64,000 nucleotides of DNA from Pseudomonas gingeri (GCF_013386115.1 NZ_JACAOR010000014.1:1-64000); one strand, 5' to 3'; shown: positions 31,683-39,736, counted from the first letter of the stretch. Made by a program: numbers and translations. Notes: generated from the sequence alone by a model not told the origin.

Positions 31683-31836
31683 GTCTTGAATTCGGAGATG
31701 TGGGAGGGCGGACAGCCTTTGCTGCCTGCGGGCTTTTCCGGGCCCGCGACAGGAGTGCTGGCCTGATTTCATTTGCGAAAGGTGCTTTCGGTAGAAATTT
31801 TTCAAGCCTATTCATAGGCTTAGAAGAAAAAACAGG

Positions 31837-31864
31837 TTGCCAGCCCGCGGAAAATCCGTAGAAT
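31837..31864 (+). promoter_or_regulatory. Sigma-70 promoter of second tRNA-Val
   Basis: TTGCCA and TAGAAT with 16-bp spacing, at the same position relative to the tRNA as in the first copy. The -35 is weaker, the -10 and flanking AATCCGTAGAATGC are identical. Confidence 0.7.
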
Positions 31865-31876
31865 GCAGCCCACAGC

Positions 31877-31953
31877 AGGCACGTAGCTCAGTTGGTTAGA
31901 GCACCACCTTGACATGGTGGGGGTCGTTGGTTCGAGTCCAATCGCGCCTACCA
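31877..31953 (+). tRNA. tRNA-Val (anticodon GAC), second copy
   Basis: A 77-nt gene identical to the one 331 bp upstream, including the acceptor mismatch and encoded CCA. The upstream ACAGCAGGC-like region and the downstream AAAATCCGCTCTGCTGGGCGGT are also shared, which shows the whole unit was duplicated. Confidence 0.97.
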
Positions 31954-31982
31954 GATAAAATCCGCTCTGCTGGGCGGTCTAG

Positions 31983-32012
31983 AAGGGTCAACCGAAAGGT
32001 TGGCCCTTTTTG
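31983..32012 (+). terminator. Terminator of second tRNA-Val
   Basis: AAGGGTCAACC-GAAA-GGTTGGCCCTT then TTTTG. It is a diverged copy of the first terminator with one G-T pair. Confidence 0.88.
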
Positions 32013-32060
32013 TTTTCTGTTGAAACAAGAGTCATGGGTAGTGGTGTAATGGGTAAGTAA

Positions 32061-32086
32061 ATACCCCCTGGTTTCTCAGGGGGTAT
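32061..32086 (-). terminator. Hairpin downstream of pixA-like gene
   Basis: ATACCCCCTG and CAGGGGGTAT pair perfectly around GTTTCT. On the minus strand it lies just after the PixA-like stop and is followed by TTTA. Confidence 0.75.
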
Positions 32087-32094
32087 CTGTGTCG

Positions 32095-32628
32095 TTAGGC
32101 AACTTCGATATAAGGGTCCCAGGTAAAATATCCGAGAACCTGGTTGTCGCTATCAACGAGCATGAAGGATAAGGTGTATACGACATGTCCTCGTTTTGTG
32201 GCGATTGCTGACCAGAGGTTATATCGTACTTGTTGGGCAATTGGCTTGCCTGGAACTTCTTTGTTGAACAGGGGAAGCGGCGCATATGGCGTAGTGTTTG
32301 TTATGCCGGAAATTTCCCCTGTAGTGTTCTGTTTTAACATTACAGGATTGTAAAGGATTATTTCCTTGTCGAAGCCTTTCGAAATGGTCACGCCGCGCCA
32401 ACGAATATTGTCCTGTAGCTTTACTGTTAAATCGAGCTCTGCGGTAGCTTGTCCCTTAAGGCTCGATGCATACTGTGTCAGCATGTAGATCTTGTTCTGC
32501 TCATCTGCCGAGCTGATTTTTACCGGCGCATCGTATGTGCCTACCTTCCCTTGGGAGGTGTAGTTTTCAACAAAAGCATCGGCGTCGATAACGACAAGTA
32601 TGTCAAAGGTATTGGTGCTTGAAGACAT
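32095..32628 (-). CDS. PixA/AidA family inclusion-body protein
   Basis: A 177-residue soluble protein of the PixA/AidA family, named from Xenorhabdus inclusion protein PixA and Ralstonia/Burkholderia AidA. Typical segments are FDILVVIDADAFVENY at the N-terminus, IYMLTQYASSLKGQATAELDL, WRGVTISKGFDKEIILYNP and the closing VLGYFTWDPYIEVA. Members can form cytoplasmic crystalline inclusions and are often controlled by quorum sensing, but their function is unknown. AAGGATC precedes the start. The gene and its upstream region are clearly AT-richer than neighbours, which suggests recent transfer. It is flanked by the tRNA-Val pair, a common insertion region. Confidence 0.85.
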   Translation of the reverse strand: MSSSTNTFDILVVIDADAFVENYTSQGKVGTYDAPVKISSADEQNKIYMLTQYASSLKGQATAELDLTVKLQDNIRWRGVTISKGFDKEIILYNPVMLKQNTTGEISGITNTTPYAPLPLFNKEVPGKPIAQQVRYNLWSAIATKRGHVVYTLSFMLVDSDNQVLGYFTWDPYIEVA

Positions 32629-32913
32629 TGTATAGATCCTTCTATTAATGTGCTGTGGGGGCGTTTTTCAGATTGCGAAAGCAAATGTTTGATTGCGGTT
32701 GAGGTTTTTTGTTTTATATCGGTTGCTTACTTGTGTTGTGTCGGTTGGACTATAGGCTGGAACAGGCGACTGTCAAATAATTTGGCGCGATAGGCATGGG
32801 GGCAGATGGGTGGTGGTTTTTTCTGTTAATAGGTACAGATAGAATTTTAATCTACGGTGCAGATAGTTTTATTTGTTTTCGACTCGGAGGGGCTGCTGCT
32901 CGCAATGAGCTTG

Positions 32914-32947
32914 AGGGCGCCAGGATTCTCCCGAATATCCGGCGCCC
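32914..32947 (-). terminator. Hairpin downstream of SPFH gene
   Basis: GGGCGCCAGGAT and ATCCGGCGCCC pair as an interrupted stem just after the SPFH gene on the minus strand. No T-tract is seen. The 32640-32910 stretch is the AT-rich upstream region of pixA and holds no gene. Confidence 0.5.
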
Positions 32948-32960
32948 CGCACTGACTCCG

Positions 32961-33833
32961 TTACTCCGCCTGACGATTCTGTCGGGCATCGATAAACGGC
33001 ACCGCGCCGTCTGGCAGTACCGTCGTCGGCAACACGCCGTTCCAGCGCTCGGCCTTGGTCAATTCCACCAGGTTCTGGTTGCTCGCCAGGGCCTGGGCGC
33101 GGGCCTTGATCGCTTCGGCTTCGGCGCGGCCGCGCAGTTCTGTGGCCTGGGCATCGGCCTTGGCCTGGGCCAGTTGCGCGTCGGCTTCGGCCTGGGCCTG
33201 GGTCACGCGGATCTGCGCCTGGACCTGTTCGGTCGCCAGTTGCTGTTCGCGGGTCTTGACCTGGACTTCGGCGGCCATGCGCGCTTCGATGGCTTTTTCA
33301 TAGGCGTCGCTGAAGTCGATGTTCTCGACTTGCACGCTGTCGATCATTACGGGGCCCGCCACGGCTTTCTTGATGGCGGCGGAAATGTCGTTGACCAGCT
33401 GGACGCGGTTCTGCACCGCGGCAACCGCGTTGAACTGACCGAAGACGTTCTCGACCTGGGTGGGCACCTGGCGGCTGATCAGTCGGTCGCGCACGCCGTC
33501 GATGTCCTTGAACTGGGTGTATACCTTGGCGACATCGGAAGGAGCAACGTGCCAGGAAACCGAAACCTTGAGCTGGGCCGATTGCTGGTCCTTGCTGTAG
33601 GCCTGGAGGTTCTCGTAGGCCGATACCTGGCTCTGGGTGCTGATCAGTTTGACCGTCTCGATAAAGGGCGTCTTGAACGACAGGCCGGGGTCCACTACGC
33701 CGACCAGCGCACCATTTCTCAGCAGTACGCCACGCTCTGTTTCATCCACGGTGTACCAGCTGCCGAAAAACACCACGATAAGGCCCAGTGCCGCTGCACC
33801 GCCAATCACGCTGCCGATCATATTACGGGTCAT
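32961..33833 (-). CDS. SPFH/prohibitin family membrane protein
   Basis: A 290-residue band-7/prohibitin family protein. One transmembrane segment spans residues about 5-24, followed by the SPFH domain (TVDETERGVLLRNGALVGVVDPGLSFKTPF; VSVSWHVAPSDVAKVYTQF). The C-terminal half, about residues 170-250, is an Ala/Gln/Glu-rich coiled coil that mediates oligomerisation. Prohibitin-like proteins form membrane scaffolds and often associate with FtsH-type protease. AAGGAA precedes the ATG. It lies alone between the pixA-like gene and a long intergenic region. Confidence 0.92.
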   Translation of the reverse strand: MTRNMIGSVIGGAAALGLIVVFFGSWYTVDETERGVLLRNGALVGVVDPGLSFKTPFIETVKLISTQSQVSAYENLQAYSKDQQSAQLKVSVSWHVAPSDVAKVYTQFKDIDGVRDRLISRQVPTQVENVFGQFNAVAAVQNRVQLVNDISAAIKKAVAGPVMIDSVQVENIDFSDAYEKAIEARMAAEVQVKTREQQLATEQVQAQIRVTQAQAEADAQLAQAKADAQATELRGRAEAEAIKARAQALASNQNLVELTKAERWNGVLPTTVLPDGAVPFIDARQNRQAE

Positions 33834-34239
33834 AGTTCGTTCCTTTGAGCGGCGGGAAAACACATCCCTGGATACGCTGCCTGAATGCTCAGGGCGCGTC
33901 CCGCCAGCATGGCCAAGAGTTCTGGAGGTCGCCTTGCCGACTGCAACGGTTCCGGGTGCCCATCGAGGTGCCCGGATCGGCGGCTCGACATGATAGCTGC
34001 GCCGCCTGTTCCGTTCTGAGAAGCGACTCCCATCCCTGAGTCTAATCGAAACGTCTTCCTGCTTTTCCTGAGGGCAAGGGTCACTGCCTGTAACAGTGAT
34101 GGGCATCGCCCGTTTCCTGTCTTTGCCTGTTTTCTGTCTTGAGGGCAGGTGCGCACCATGACAGTTCGCGGTGCCCCAAAAGTGCCCGGTCTGCCTGCTT
34201 TTTTCTCCCTGTCATGAGGCTCGATCTGTCTATGTAGAG

Positions 34240-34256
34240 GTTTCCAAATAGGAAAC
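34240..34256. promoter_or_regulatory. Palindrome GTTTCC-AAATA-GGAAAC upstream of XRE gene
   Basis: A perfect 6-bp inverted repeat 168 bp before the XRE-cupin start. A matching half-site, ATTGGAAAC, recurs at about 34400-34408 close to the start codon. Such symmetric sites are typical of XRE-cupin regulators, so this is a candidate autoregulatory operator. The remaining 33834-34423 intergenic DNA contains no gene. Confidence 0.55.
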
Positions 34257-34423
34257 TAATTGTTGGGATAGGTTGTTCCATTTGCATCTGGATACCTTGA
34301 AATGGCGAGCTTTAAGGATGGTTTCTTTCATTTTTTCCAGGTTTTATTGGGTTTTTAATAGATTGGCTTGATGTTTGCTATGTTCAATTCAAGTTGTCTA
34401 ATTGGAAACTCAAGGACCGTCCA

Positions 34424-35032
34424 ATGCCTAGCAAGAAAATCGAAATGCCGGAGGACGAAACCGTCAGCGGCTCGTCGGGCAGCACCGACCCGTTCAACGT
34501 CGGCAGTCGTCTGCGGGCACTGCGCCAGGCCAAGGGCATGCTGATCGATGAGGTGGCGCAGAAGGTCGGTGTCAGCAAATCCTTTATCAGTCGTTTCGAG
34601 CGCGACACTGTGCAGGCTTCGGTGGCGACCTTGTTGCGTATCTGCGAAGCCATCGGCATCAAGCCGGGCGAACTGTTCGAGCCGCCGTCCACCCGCTTTG
34701 TCGCGGCCGGGCAGGGCGCGCCGATCAGCCTGGGTGGCGAGGGCATGCGCGAGTACCTGATCTGTGGAGCCGGCAACGAACACATGATGGCGCTCTATTC
34801 GGTGATCGAGCCGGGCGGCGGTTCCGGTACCGAACCCTATTCGATCAAGGCTGCCGCCGACCTGGTGCATGTCCAGAGCGGCTGCCTGGAGATGCGTGTC
34901 GCCGAGGAAACCTACCTGCTGCGAGCCGGCGACACCCTGACCTTCGCCCCCAGCGATCCGCACACCTGGGTCAACCCGTCGAAGGATGAAGTGTGCACGG
35001 CGTTGTGGGTCATCGTGCCGCCGCCGGCCTGA
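34424..35032 (+). CDS. XRE family regulator with cupin sensor domain
   Basis: A 202-residue regulator combining an HTH_3 domain (VGSRLRALRQAKGMLIDEVAQ; GVSKSFISRFERDTVQASVATL, residues about 25-80) with a C-terminal cupin barrel (residues about 100-195: VIEPGGGSGTEPYSIKAAADLV, LLRAGDTLTFAPSDPHTWVNP). This SutR/PuuR-like architecture is typical of local regulators of amine and amino acid catabolism. AAGGA precedes the ATG; the longer frame lacks a ribosome site. It heads a same-strand set of seven genes with transporter and ureohydrolase, which it probably controls. Confidence 0.9.
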   Translation: MPSKKIEMPEDETVSGSSGSTDPFNVGSRLRALRQAKGMLIDEVAQKVGVSKSFISRFERDTVQASVATLLRICEAIGIKPGELFEPPSTRFVAAGQGAPISLGGEGMREYLICGAGNEHMMALYSVIEPGGGSGTEPYSIKAAADLVHVQSGCLEMRVAEETYLLRAGDTLTFAPSDPHTWVNPSKDEVCTALWVIVPPPA

Positions 35033-35074
35033 CCCCGCTGATCTTTCTTTCCCACAGGCATGAGGAGCGAATCG

Positions 35075-35845
35075 ATGTACAAGCTGGCAGTGACCGACCT
35101 GCATAAAAGCTACGGCGACCACCAGGTGATCAAGGGCGTCAGCCTTTCCGCCCGTTCCGGCGACGTAGTGAGCATCATCGGCTCCAGTGGTTCGGGCAAG
35201 AGCACCTTCCTGCGTTGCATCAATCTGCTGGAGCAGCCCAGTGCCGGGACCATCCAGGTCAACGGCGAGCTGCTCGATACCCGTCGCGATCGGCGCAGTG
35301 GCGCCTTGCGGGCCCGGGACCCGATGCAGTTGCAGCGCATGCGCGGACGCCTGGCGATGGTGTTCCAGAATTTCTGCCTGTGGTCGCACATGACCGTGCT
35401 GGAAAACGTCATGGAGGCACCGATGTACGTGCACGGACTGAGCAAGGCCGAGGCCCGCGAACGCGGTGAAGCCTATCTGCACAAGGTCGGCCTGGCGCCC
35501 GCTTGTCATGGCCAGTACCCCGCACACCTTTCCGGCGGCCAGCAGCAGCGGGTGGCGATTGCCCGGGCCCTGTGCATGGAGCCTGAAGTGATGCTGTTCG
35601 ACGAGCCGACTTCGGCCCTCGATCCCGAGCGGGTCGGTGAAGTGCTCAAGGTCATGCAGACCCTGGCCGAGGAGGGCCGGACCATGGTGGTGGTGACCCA
35701 CGAGATGGGGTTTGCCCGTCACCTGTCGACCCAGGCGTTGTTCCTGCACCAGGGGCGGATCGAAGAGCAGGGTACGCCGGCGCAGTTGTTCGAGCAGCCT
35801 CGCAGCGAACGCCTGCAGCAATTTCTTTCCGGTCGCCTGAAGTAG
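35075..35845 (+). CDS. ABC transporter ATPase, polar amino acid type
   Basis: A 256-residue ATPase of the HisP/ArtP/GlnQ group. Walker A is GSSGSGKST (residues 36-44), the signature LSGGQQQR is near 150, Walker B is EVMLFDEPTSALDPE, and the switch His is in VVVTHEMGFARH. GAGGAG precedes the start. It pairs with the binding protein and two permeases downstream, interrupted by the AsnC gene. The ATPase type predicts import of a basic or polar amino acid or a guanidino compound. Confidence 0.93.
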   Translation: MYKLAVTDLHKSYGDHQVIKGVSLSARSGDVVSIIGSSGSGKSTFLRCINLLEQPSAGTIQVNGELLDTRRDRRSGALRARDPMQLQRMRGRLAMVFQNFCLWSHMTVLENVMEAPMYVHGLSKAEARERGEAYLHKVGLAPACHGQYPAHLSGGQQQRVAIARALCMEPEVMLFDEPTSALDPERVGEVLKVMQTLAEEGRTMVVVTHEMGFARHLSTQALFLHQGRIEEQGTPAQLFEQPRSERLQQFLSGRLK

Positions 35846-35854
35846 GAGGCTGCC

Positions 35855-36358
35855 ATGTCCCGAGTGATGAACGAAGCCCCCCCGGTCCTGGATCGTATCG
35901 ACGCCGCGATTCTCGACATCCTGCGCGACGAAGGCCGGATCACCTATCAGGAACTCTCCGAACGGGTGCACCTGACGCCGCGGCCGTGCCTCGAACGGGT
36001 GCGCAAGCTGGAGAAGCTCGGGGTGATCCGCGGCTACGGCGCGATGATCGACCTGCCGCGGCTGTCGCCCGGTGTTTCGCTGCTGGTCATGGTGGCGCTC
36101 TCCAACCAGAACGGCCGGACCGCGCAGCGCGCTTTCGAGGCGAAGATGCGGGAAAGCCGCGAGGTGATCGAGTGCCAGCTGGTCAGTGGGGCCTTCGACT
36201 ACTGCCTGCGCATGCATTGTCGCGACCTGGAGCATTACCGGGTGCTGACGGAGCAATGGTTCAACGATGTCGAGCTGCATATAGACCGTCTGGTCAGTCA
36301 TCCGACCCTGGCCAGCGTGAAGCAGTCCGTCGTCCCCGCCAGTGCTTTTCTGCCCTGA
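35855..36358 (+). CDS. Lrp/AsnC family regulator
   Basis: A 167-residue Lrp/AsnC-type regulator. The N-terminal winged HTH (LDRIDAAILDILRDEGRITYQELSERVHLTPRPCLERVRKLEKLG) and the C-terminal RAM domain ending VKQSVVPASAFLP are complete; ligand residues in the RAM domain are of the standard type. AGGAGG lies before the start, 9 bp after the ATPase gene. A second regulator within an operon that already has an XRE-cupin gene suggests two inputs, probably amino acid sensing here. Its target is likely the binding-protein promoter that follows. Confidence 0.92.
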   Translation: MSRVMNEAPPVLDRIDAAILDILRDEGRITYQELSERVHLTPRPCLERVRKLEKLGVIRGYGAMIDLPRLSPGVSLLVMVALSNQNGRTAQRAFEAKMRESREVIECQLVSGAFDYCLRMHCRDLEHYRVLTEQWFNDVELHIDRLVSHPTLASVKQSVVPASAFLP

Positions 36359-36488
36359 TCCGCAGGCTATGAATACCCAGCCGAAGCCGCTGCGGTCCGC
36401 TCGGGAAAACAGCCGTATCCCGTGCGACTGCCGACGTTTACGACGGATAGATCCGAGGCCCCGGCGTTAGCCTTTAACCCTGAAAAGA

Positions 36489-36504
36489 CGCTGTTTCAAC
36501 AGCG
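36489..36504. promoter_or_regulatory. Palindrome CGCTGTT-TC-AACAGCG
   Basis: A perfect 7-bp inverted repeat with an additional half-copy, GCTGTTCAACA, at about 36515-36526. Both lie in the 200-bp gap between the AsnC gene and the binding protein gene. They could be an operator of the AsnC or XRE regulator, or a transcription attenuator. Confidence 0.45.
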
Positions 36505-36560
36505 CTGAAATGCCGCTGTTCAACACTGCCGAACCTACGACCCACCCATAGGACGCACTC

Positions 36561-37322
36561 ATGAACCGTTTATCCACGCTGTTGTTCGCTTCCCTCTCGA
36601 TGGTAGTCGCCGGTGGCGCCCTGGCGGAGCCGATCACCATTGCCACCGACGCGACGTTCCCGCCTTTCGAATCGGTGGACGGCTCCGGCAAACTGGTCGG
36701 CTACGATGTCGAACTGGCCCAGGCTGTCTGCGATGCGGCCAAGCTCGATTGCAAGATCATCAACGCGGCCTGGGACGGCATGATTCCCGGCCTGATCAGT
36801 AACAAGTACGACGCGCTGATCTCGCAACTCACCGTTACCCAGGCCCGGCGCAAGATCCTTGCCTTCAGCGATGTCTACGATCATCCGGTGTTCCGTTTCG
36901 TCGCGCACAAGGGGGCCAACCTGACCATCTCGCCCGAAGGTCTCAAGGGCAAGGTGATCGCGGTCCAGACCGGCACGCCGATGGACGCCTATGTCACCAA
37001 GAACTACACCCAGAGCACCATCAAGCGCTACGACAGCGGCAGTGCGCCTTATCTCGAACTGAGCAGCGGGCGCGCCGATGTGCACATGAGCTACCAGGCC
37101 CAGATCACCCACAGCTTCCTCAAGGGCGACAACGGCAAGGACTTCGAACTGGTCGGCCCGCTGTTCACCGGCAAGGACGCCCCCGAGTTCGGCGAAGGCG
37201 TGGCGATTGCCATCAACAAGAACAACGAGGCCTTGCTCAAGCAGATCAACGAAGGTCTGGGCGAAGTGCGTGACAGCGGCAAGCTCGACGCCCTCAACCG
37301 CAAATACTTCGACGCGCAGTAA
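36561..37322 (+). CDS. Polar amino acid ABC transporter binding protein
   Basis: A 253-residue periplasmic binding protein of the SBP_bac_3 family. The signal peptide spans residues 1-22 (GGALA-E). The mature part starts PITIATDATFPPFESVDG, has YDVELAQAVCDAAKLDC and the LDGMIPGLI-like NAAWDGMIPGLISNKYDALI segment typical of lysine/arginine/ornithine-type proteins, and GAPYLELSSGRADVHM-type ligand sites. It delivers the ligand to the two permeases that follow directly. The ligand class is basic amino acid or guanidino compound by context. Confidence 0.92.
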   Translation: MNRLSTLLFASLSMVVAGGALAEPITIATDATFPPFESVDGSGKLVGYDVELAQAVCDAAKLDCKIINAAWDGMIPGLISNKYDALISQLTVTQARRKILAFSDVYDHPVFRFVAHKGANLTISPEGLKGKVIAVQTGTPMDAYVTKNYTQSTIKRYDSGSAPYLELSSGRADVHMSYQAQITHSFLKGDNGKDFELVGPLFTGKDAPEFGEGVAIAINKNNEALLKQINEGLGEVRDSGKLDALNRKYFDAQ

Positions 37323-37327
37323 CGCCC

Positions 37328-38017
37328 ATGTTGACCGACTACATCGGCAGTGTCCTGAGCGCCGGCTGGATCACCTTCCAGCTGGCCCTGGTGTCGCTGG
37401 CCCTGGCGGTGGTGCTGGGCCTGGCCGGGGCGCTGTGCAAGCGTTCGGAGCACCGCCTGCTACGGGTGCTGGCGGAGATCTACACCACCCTGGTGCGGGG
37501 GATTCCCGACCTGGTGCTCATGCTGTTGATGTTCTACAGCCTGCCGGCCCTGCTCAACCAATGGATCGGTGCGGCGGGCGGCAGGTACTCCGTGGATCCG
37601 AGCCCGTTCCTGTCCGGCTCGCTGACCCTGGGGGTGATTTTCGGCGCCTACATGACCGAGACCTTTCGTGGGGCGCTGGAAGGGATTCCCCACGGGCAGT
37701 TGGAGGCGGCCCAGGCCTATGGCCTGGGGCGGGTGAAGACCCTGCGCAGCATCATCCTGCCGCAGATGGTGCGTCTGGCCTTGCCCGGTTTCACCAATAA
37801 CTGGCTGGTGCTGGTCAAGGCCACGGCGCTGGTGTCGCTGATCGGCCTGCAGGACATCATGTTCCGGGCCAAGGGAGCCGCCGAGGCCACCGGCAAACCC
37901 TTCACTTTCTATCTGCTGGCGGGGGGCTTCTACCTGTTGATCGCGGTGCTGTCGCTGATCCTCGTCGGCTGGCTGGGCAAACGTTACTCGCAGGGTGTTC
38001 GGGAGTTGGCGCGATGA
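37328..38017 (+). CDS. Amino acid ABC transporter permease (HisQ-like)
   Basis: A 229-residue integral-membrane permease of the HisM/HisQ group with about five transmembrane segments. It carries the EAA-loop region EGIPHGQLEAAQAYGLGRVKTLRSIILPQ. It begins 5 bp after the binding protein and its stop overlaps the next permease start by 4 bp (ATGA), showing tight coupling. Confidence 0.93.
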   Translation: MLTDYIGSVLSAGWITFQLALVSLALAVVLGLAGALCKRSEHRLLRVLAEIYTTLVRGIPDLVLMLLMFYSLPALLNQWIGAAGGRYSVDPSPFLSGSLTLGVIFGAYMTETFRGALEGIPHGQLEAAQAYGLGRVKTLRSIILPQMVRLALPGFTNNWLVLVKATALVSLIGLQDIMFRAKGAAEATGKPFTFYLLAGGFYLLIAVLSLILVGWLGKRYSQGVRELAR

Positions 38018-38706
38018 ATTGGGATGTGATCTACGACAACCTGGACCTCTACGCCCAGGGCCTGCAACTGACCTTGCTGCTGACCGTGGTCGCGCTGGGA
38101 GTCAGCTTCTTCCTCGCCCTGGGACTGGCGGTGGCCCGCAATGCCGCCAACCCGCTGCTGCGCCACGGCGTGGCGGCCTACACCCTGGTGTTTCGCGGGA
38201 CGCCGCTGCTGATCCAGTTGTTCCTGATCTACTACGGCCTGGCCCAGTTCGACCTGCTGCGTGGCAGTGTGCTGTGGACCTGGCTGTCCAACCCGCTGTT
38301 CTGCGTGTTGCTGGCCTTTATCCTCAACACCACGGCCTACACCACGGAAATCTTCGCCGGCGGGCTGCGTCATCTGCCGCCCGGCGAGGTCGAGGCGGCG
38401 CGGGCCTACGGCATGACGCCCTGGACGCTGCTGCGGCGAATCATGTTGCCGGCGATGCTGACCCGGACCCTGTCGCTGTACGGCAACGAGACCATCATGA
38501 TGCTGCATGCGACCTCCCTGGCCAGCACGGTGACCCTGATGGAAATCACCGGCGTGGCACGCAACATCACCCTCAATCACTACATCCAGTTCGAACCCTA
38601 TGTCACTGCGGGAGGACTGTACCTGGTCCTGACGATGGTGCTGGTGCTGGCTTTCCGTTTCGCGCAACAGCGCTGGGCGAGCTATCTGCAGCCACGTCGG
38701 GGCTGA
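38014..38706 (+). CDS. Amino acid ABC transporter permease (HisM-like)
   Basis: A 230-residue permease, partner of the preceding one. The EAA loop is LRHLPPGEVEAARAYGMTPWTLLRRIMLP, and the hydrophobic pattern matches HisM-type proteins. Its start overlaps the previous stop. It is followed 47 bp later by the ureohydrolase gene. Confidence 0.93.
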   Translation: MNWDVIYDNLDLYAQGLQLTLLLTVVALGVSFFLALGLAVARNAANPLLRHGVAAYTLVFRGTPLLIQLFLIYYGLAQFDLLRGSVLWTWLSNPLFCVLLAFILNTTAYTTEIFAGGLRHLPPGEVEAARAYGMTPWTLLRRIMLPAMLTRTLSLYGNETIMMLHATSLASTVTLMEITGVARNITLNHYIQFEPYVTAGGLYLVLTMVLVLAFRFAQQRWASYLQPRRG

Positions 38707-38753
38707 TCCGTCGATCCCCGCATTTTTGTCCAAATCATCAGGAGGCATCTGCC

Positions 38754-39647
38754 ATGACTACCCGCGACAAGCGTCAATTCGATCTTCTGGGCGTTCCCTT
38801 CGACGGCGAGTCCACACTCGGCTGGCCGGGCTCGCGCTTCGCCCCGGCACGGGTGCGGGAAAGCGCCAAGTGGATCAACATGCGCATCCAGGATGGTAAG
38901 GTCTACTGCCTGGAGACCGACAGTTTCATGGAGGTCGGCGAACACCTGCTGGTGGATCGCGGCGACGTCGCGGTAGTGCCCCATGACACCCAGAAAACCT
39001 TTCTGGCTACCAGCGAGGCGGTCCGCCAATCGATCCGGGCCGGCCGGGTGCCGGTGGTCATCGGCGGTGACGACAGCCTGCTGTTTCCCGTGGCCCAGGG
39101 GGTCTGCCAGGCCCTGGAGGGGCGCATCGGCGTGATTCATTTCGATGCCCACCTGGACCTGATGGACGACAGCGTCAAGCAGGGGCGCTTCAGCCAGTCG
39201 AGTGGTATGCGACGGGCGCTGGAACTGGAGCAGATCCAGGCGGCGGACTGTATCCAGGTCTGCGAACGGCACTTCAACTTCCCGGCCTCGGGCCGCTTCA
39301 AGCATGACAACGACCTGATCCATCTCAGCGCGCGCGAAGTGCTGCGGCTCGGCCCGCAAGCCACGGTCGAGCGTATTCTCGAGCGGGTCAAGGGCGCCGA
39401 CCACCTGTTCCTGTCGTTCGATATCGATGCCATCGACCCGGCCTTTGCGCCGGGCGCCGGAGCCCACGAACCGGGTGGCATCAGTTCGGCCGAAGCGCTG
39501 GAGATGGTCGAGCTGCTCGCCCCGCACTGTGCGGCGATGGCCATTACCGAGGTCAACCCGACCACCGACGTGGGCGACATGACGTCGACCCTGGCGGCGT
39601 ACCTGGCATTCTCCTTCGCGGTGTACGGCAGCCAGGCCCGGCGCTGA
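38754..39647 (+). CDS. Ureohydrolase (arginase/agmatinase family), variant metal site
   Basis: A 297-residue enzyme of the arginase/agmatinase/guanidinobutyrase superfamily, which hydrolyses guanidino compounds to urea. The dinuclear manganese ligands are Asp131, His133 and Asp135 in FDAHLDL and Asp223 and Asp225 in SFDIDAID. The first motif, normally GGDHS, reads Gly-Gly-Asp-Asp107-Ser, replacing a metal-binding His with Asp. The C-terminal Glu266 (TEVNPTTD) is intact. GGAGG precedes the ATG; the long upstream frame is an artefact. The gene ends an operon with a polar amino acid transporter, so it probably acts on an imported guanidino or amidino compound. The altered ligand suggests a distinct subfamily. 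Confidence 0.85.
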   Translation: MTTRDKRQFDLLGVPFDGESTLGWPGSRFAPARVRESAKWINMRIQDGKVYCLETDSFMEVGEHLLVDRGDVAVVPHDTQKTFLATSEAVRQSIRAGRVPVVIGGDDSLLFPVAQGVCQALEGRIGVIHFDAHLDLMDDSVKQGRFSQSSGMRRALELEQIQAADCIQVCERHFNFPASGRFKHDNDLIHLSAREVLRLGPQATVERILERVKGADHLFLSFDIDAIDPAFAPGAGAHEPGGISSAEALEMVELLAPHCAAMAITEVNPTTDVGDMTSTLAAYLAFSFAVYGSQARR

Positions 39648-39736
39648 CTTCCATGGGGGCCCGGGGACGGTGACGGAGGCCTTGTGTTTCCACGCCGTCT
39701 TGCAAGATGGCCGGACGCCGGTCGGCGGGTGATCAG

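Noticed and set aside
32095..32628. Prophage or integrative element beside the tRNA-Val genes
   Set aside because: No integrase, att duplication of the tRNA 3' end or other phage gene is found; only the AT-rich gene itself stands out.
32796..33848. A 350-codon plus-strand frame
   Set aside because: It is antisense to the SPFH gene and consists of Gly/Leu/Asp-rich mirror sequence.
34355..36301. A 648-codon open frame on the minus strand
   Set aside because: It is antisense to the XRE, ABC ATPase and AsnC genes, which have clear families.
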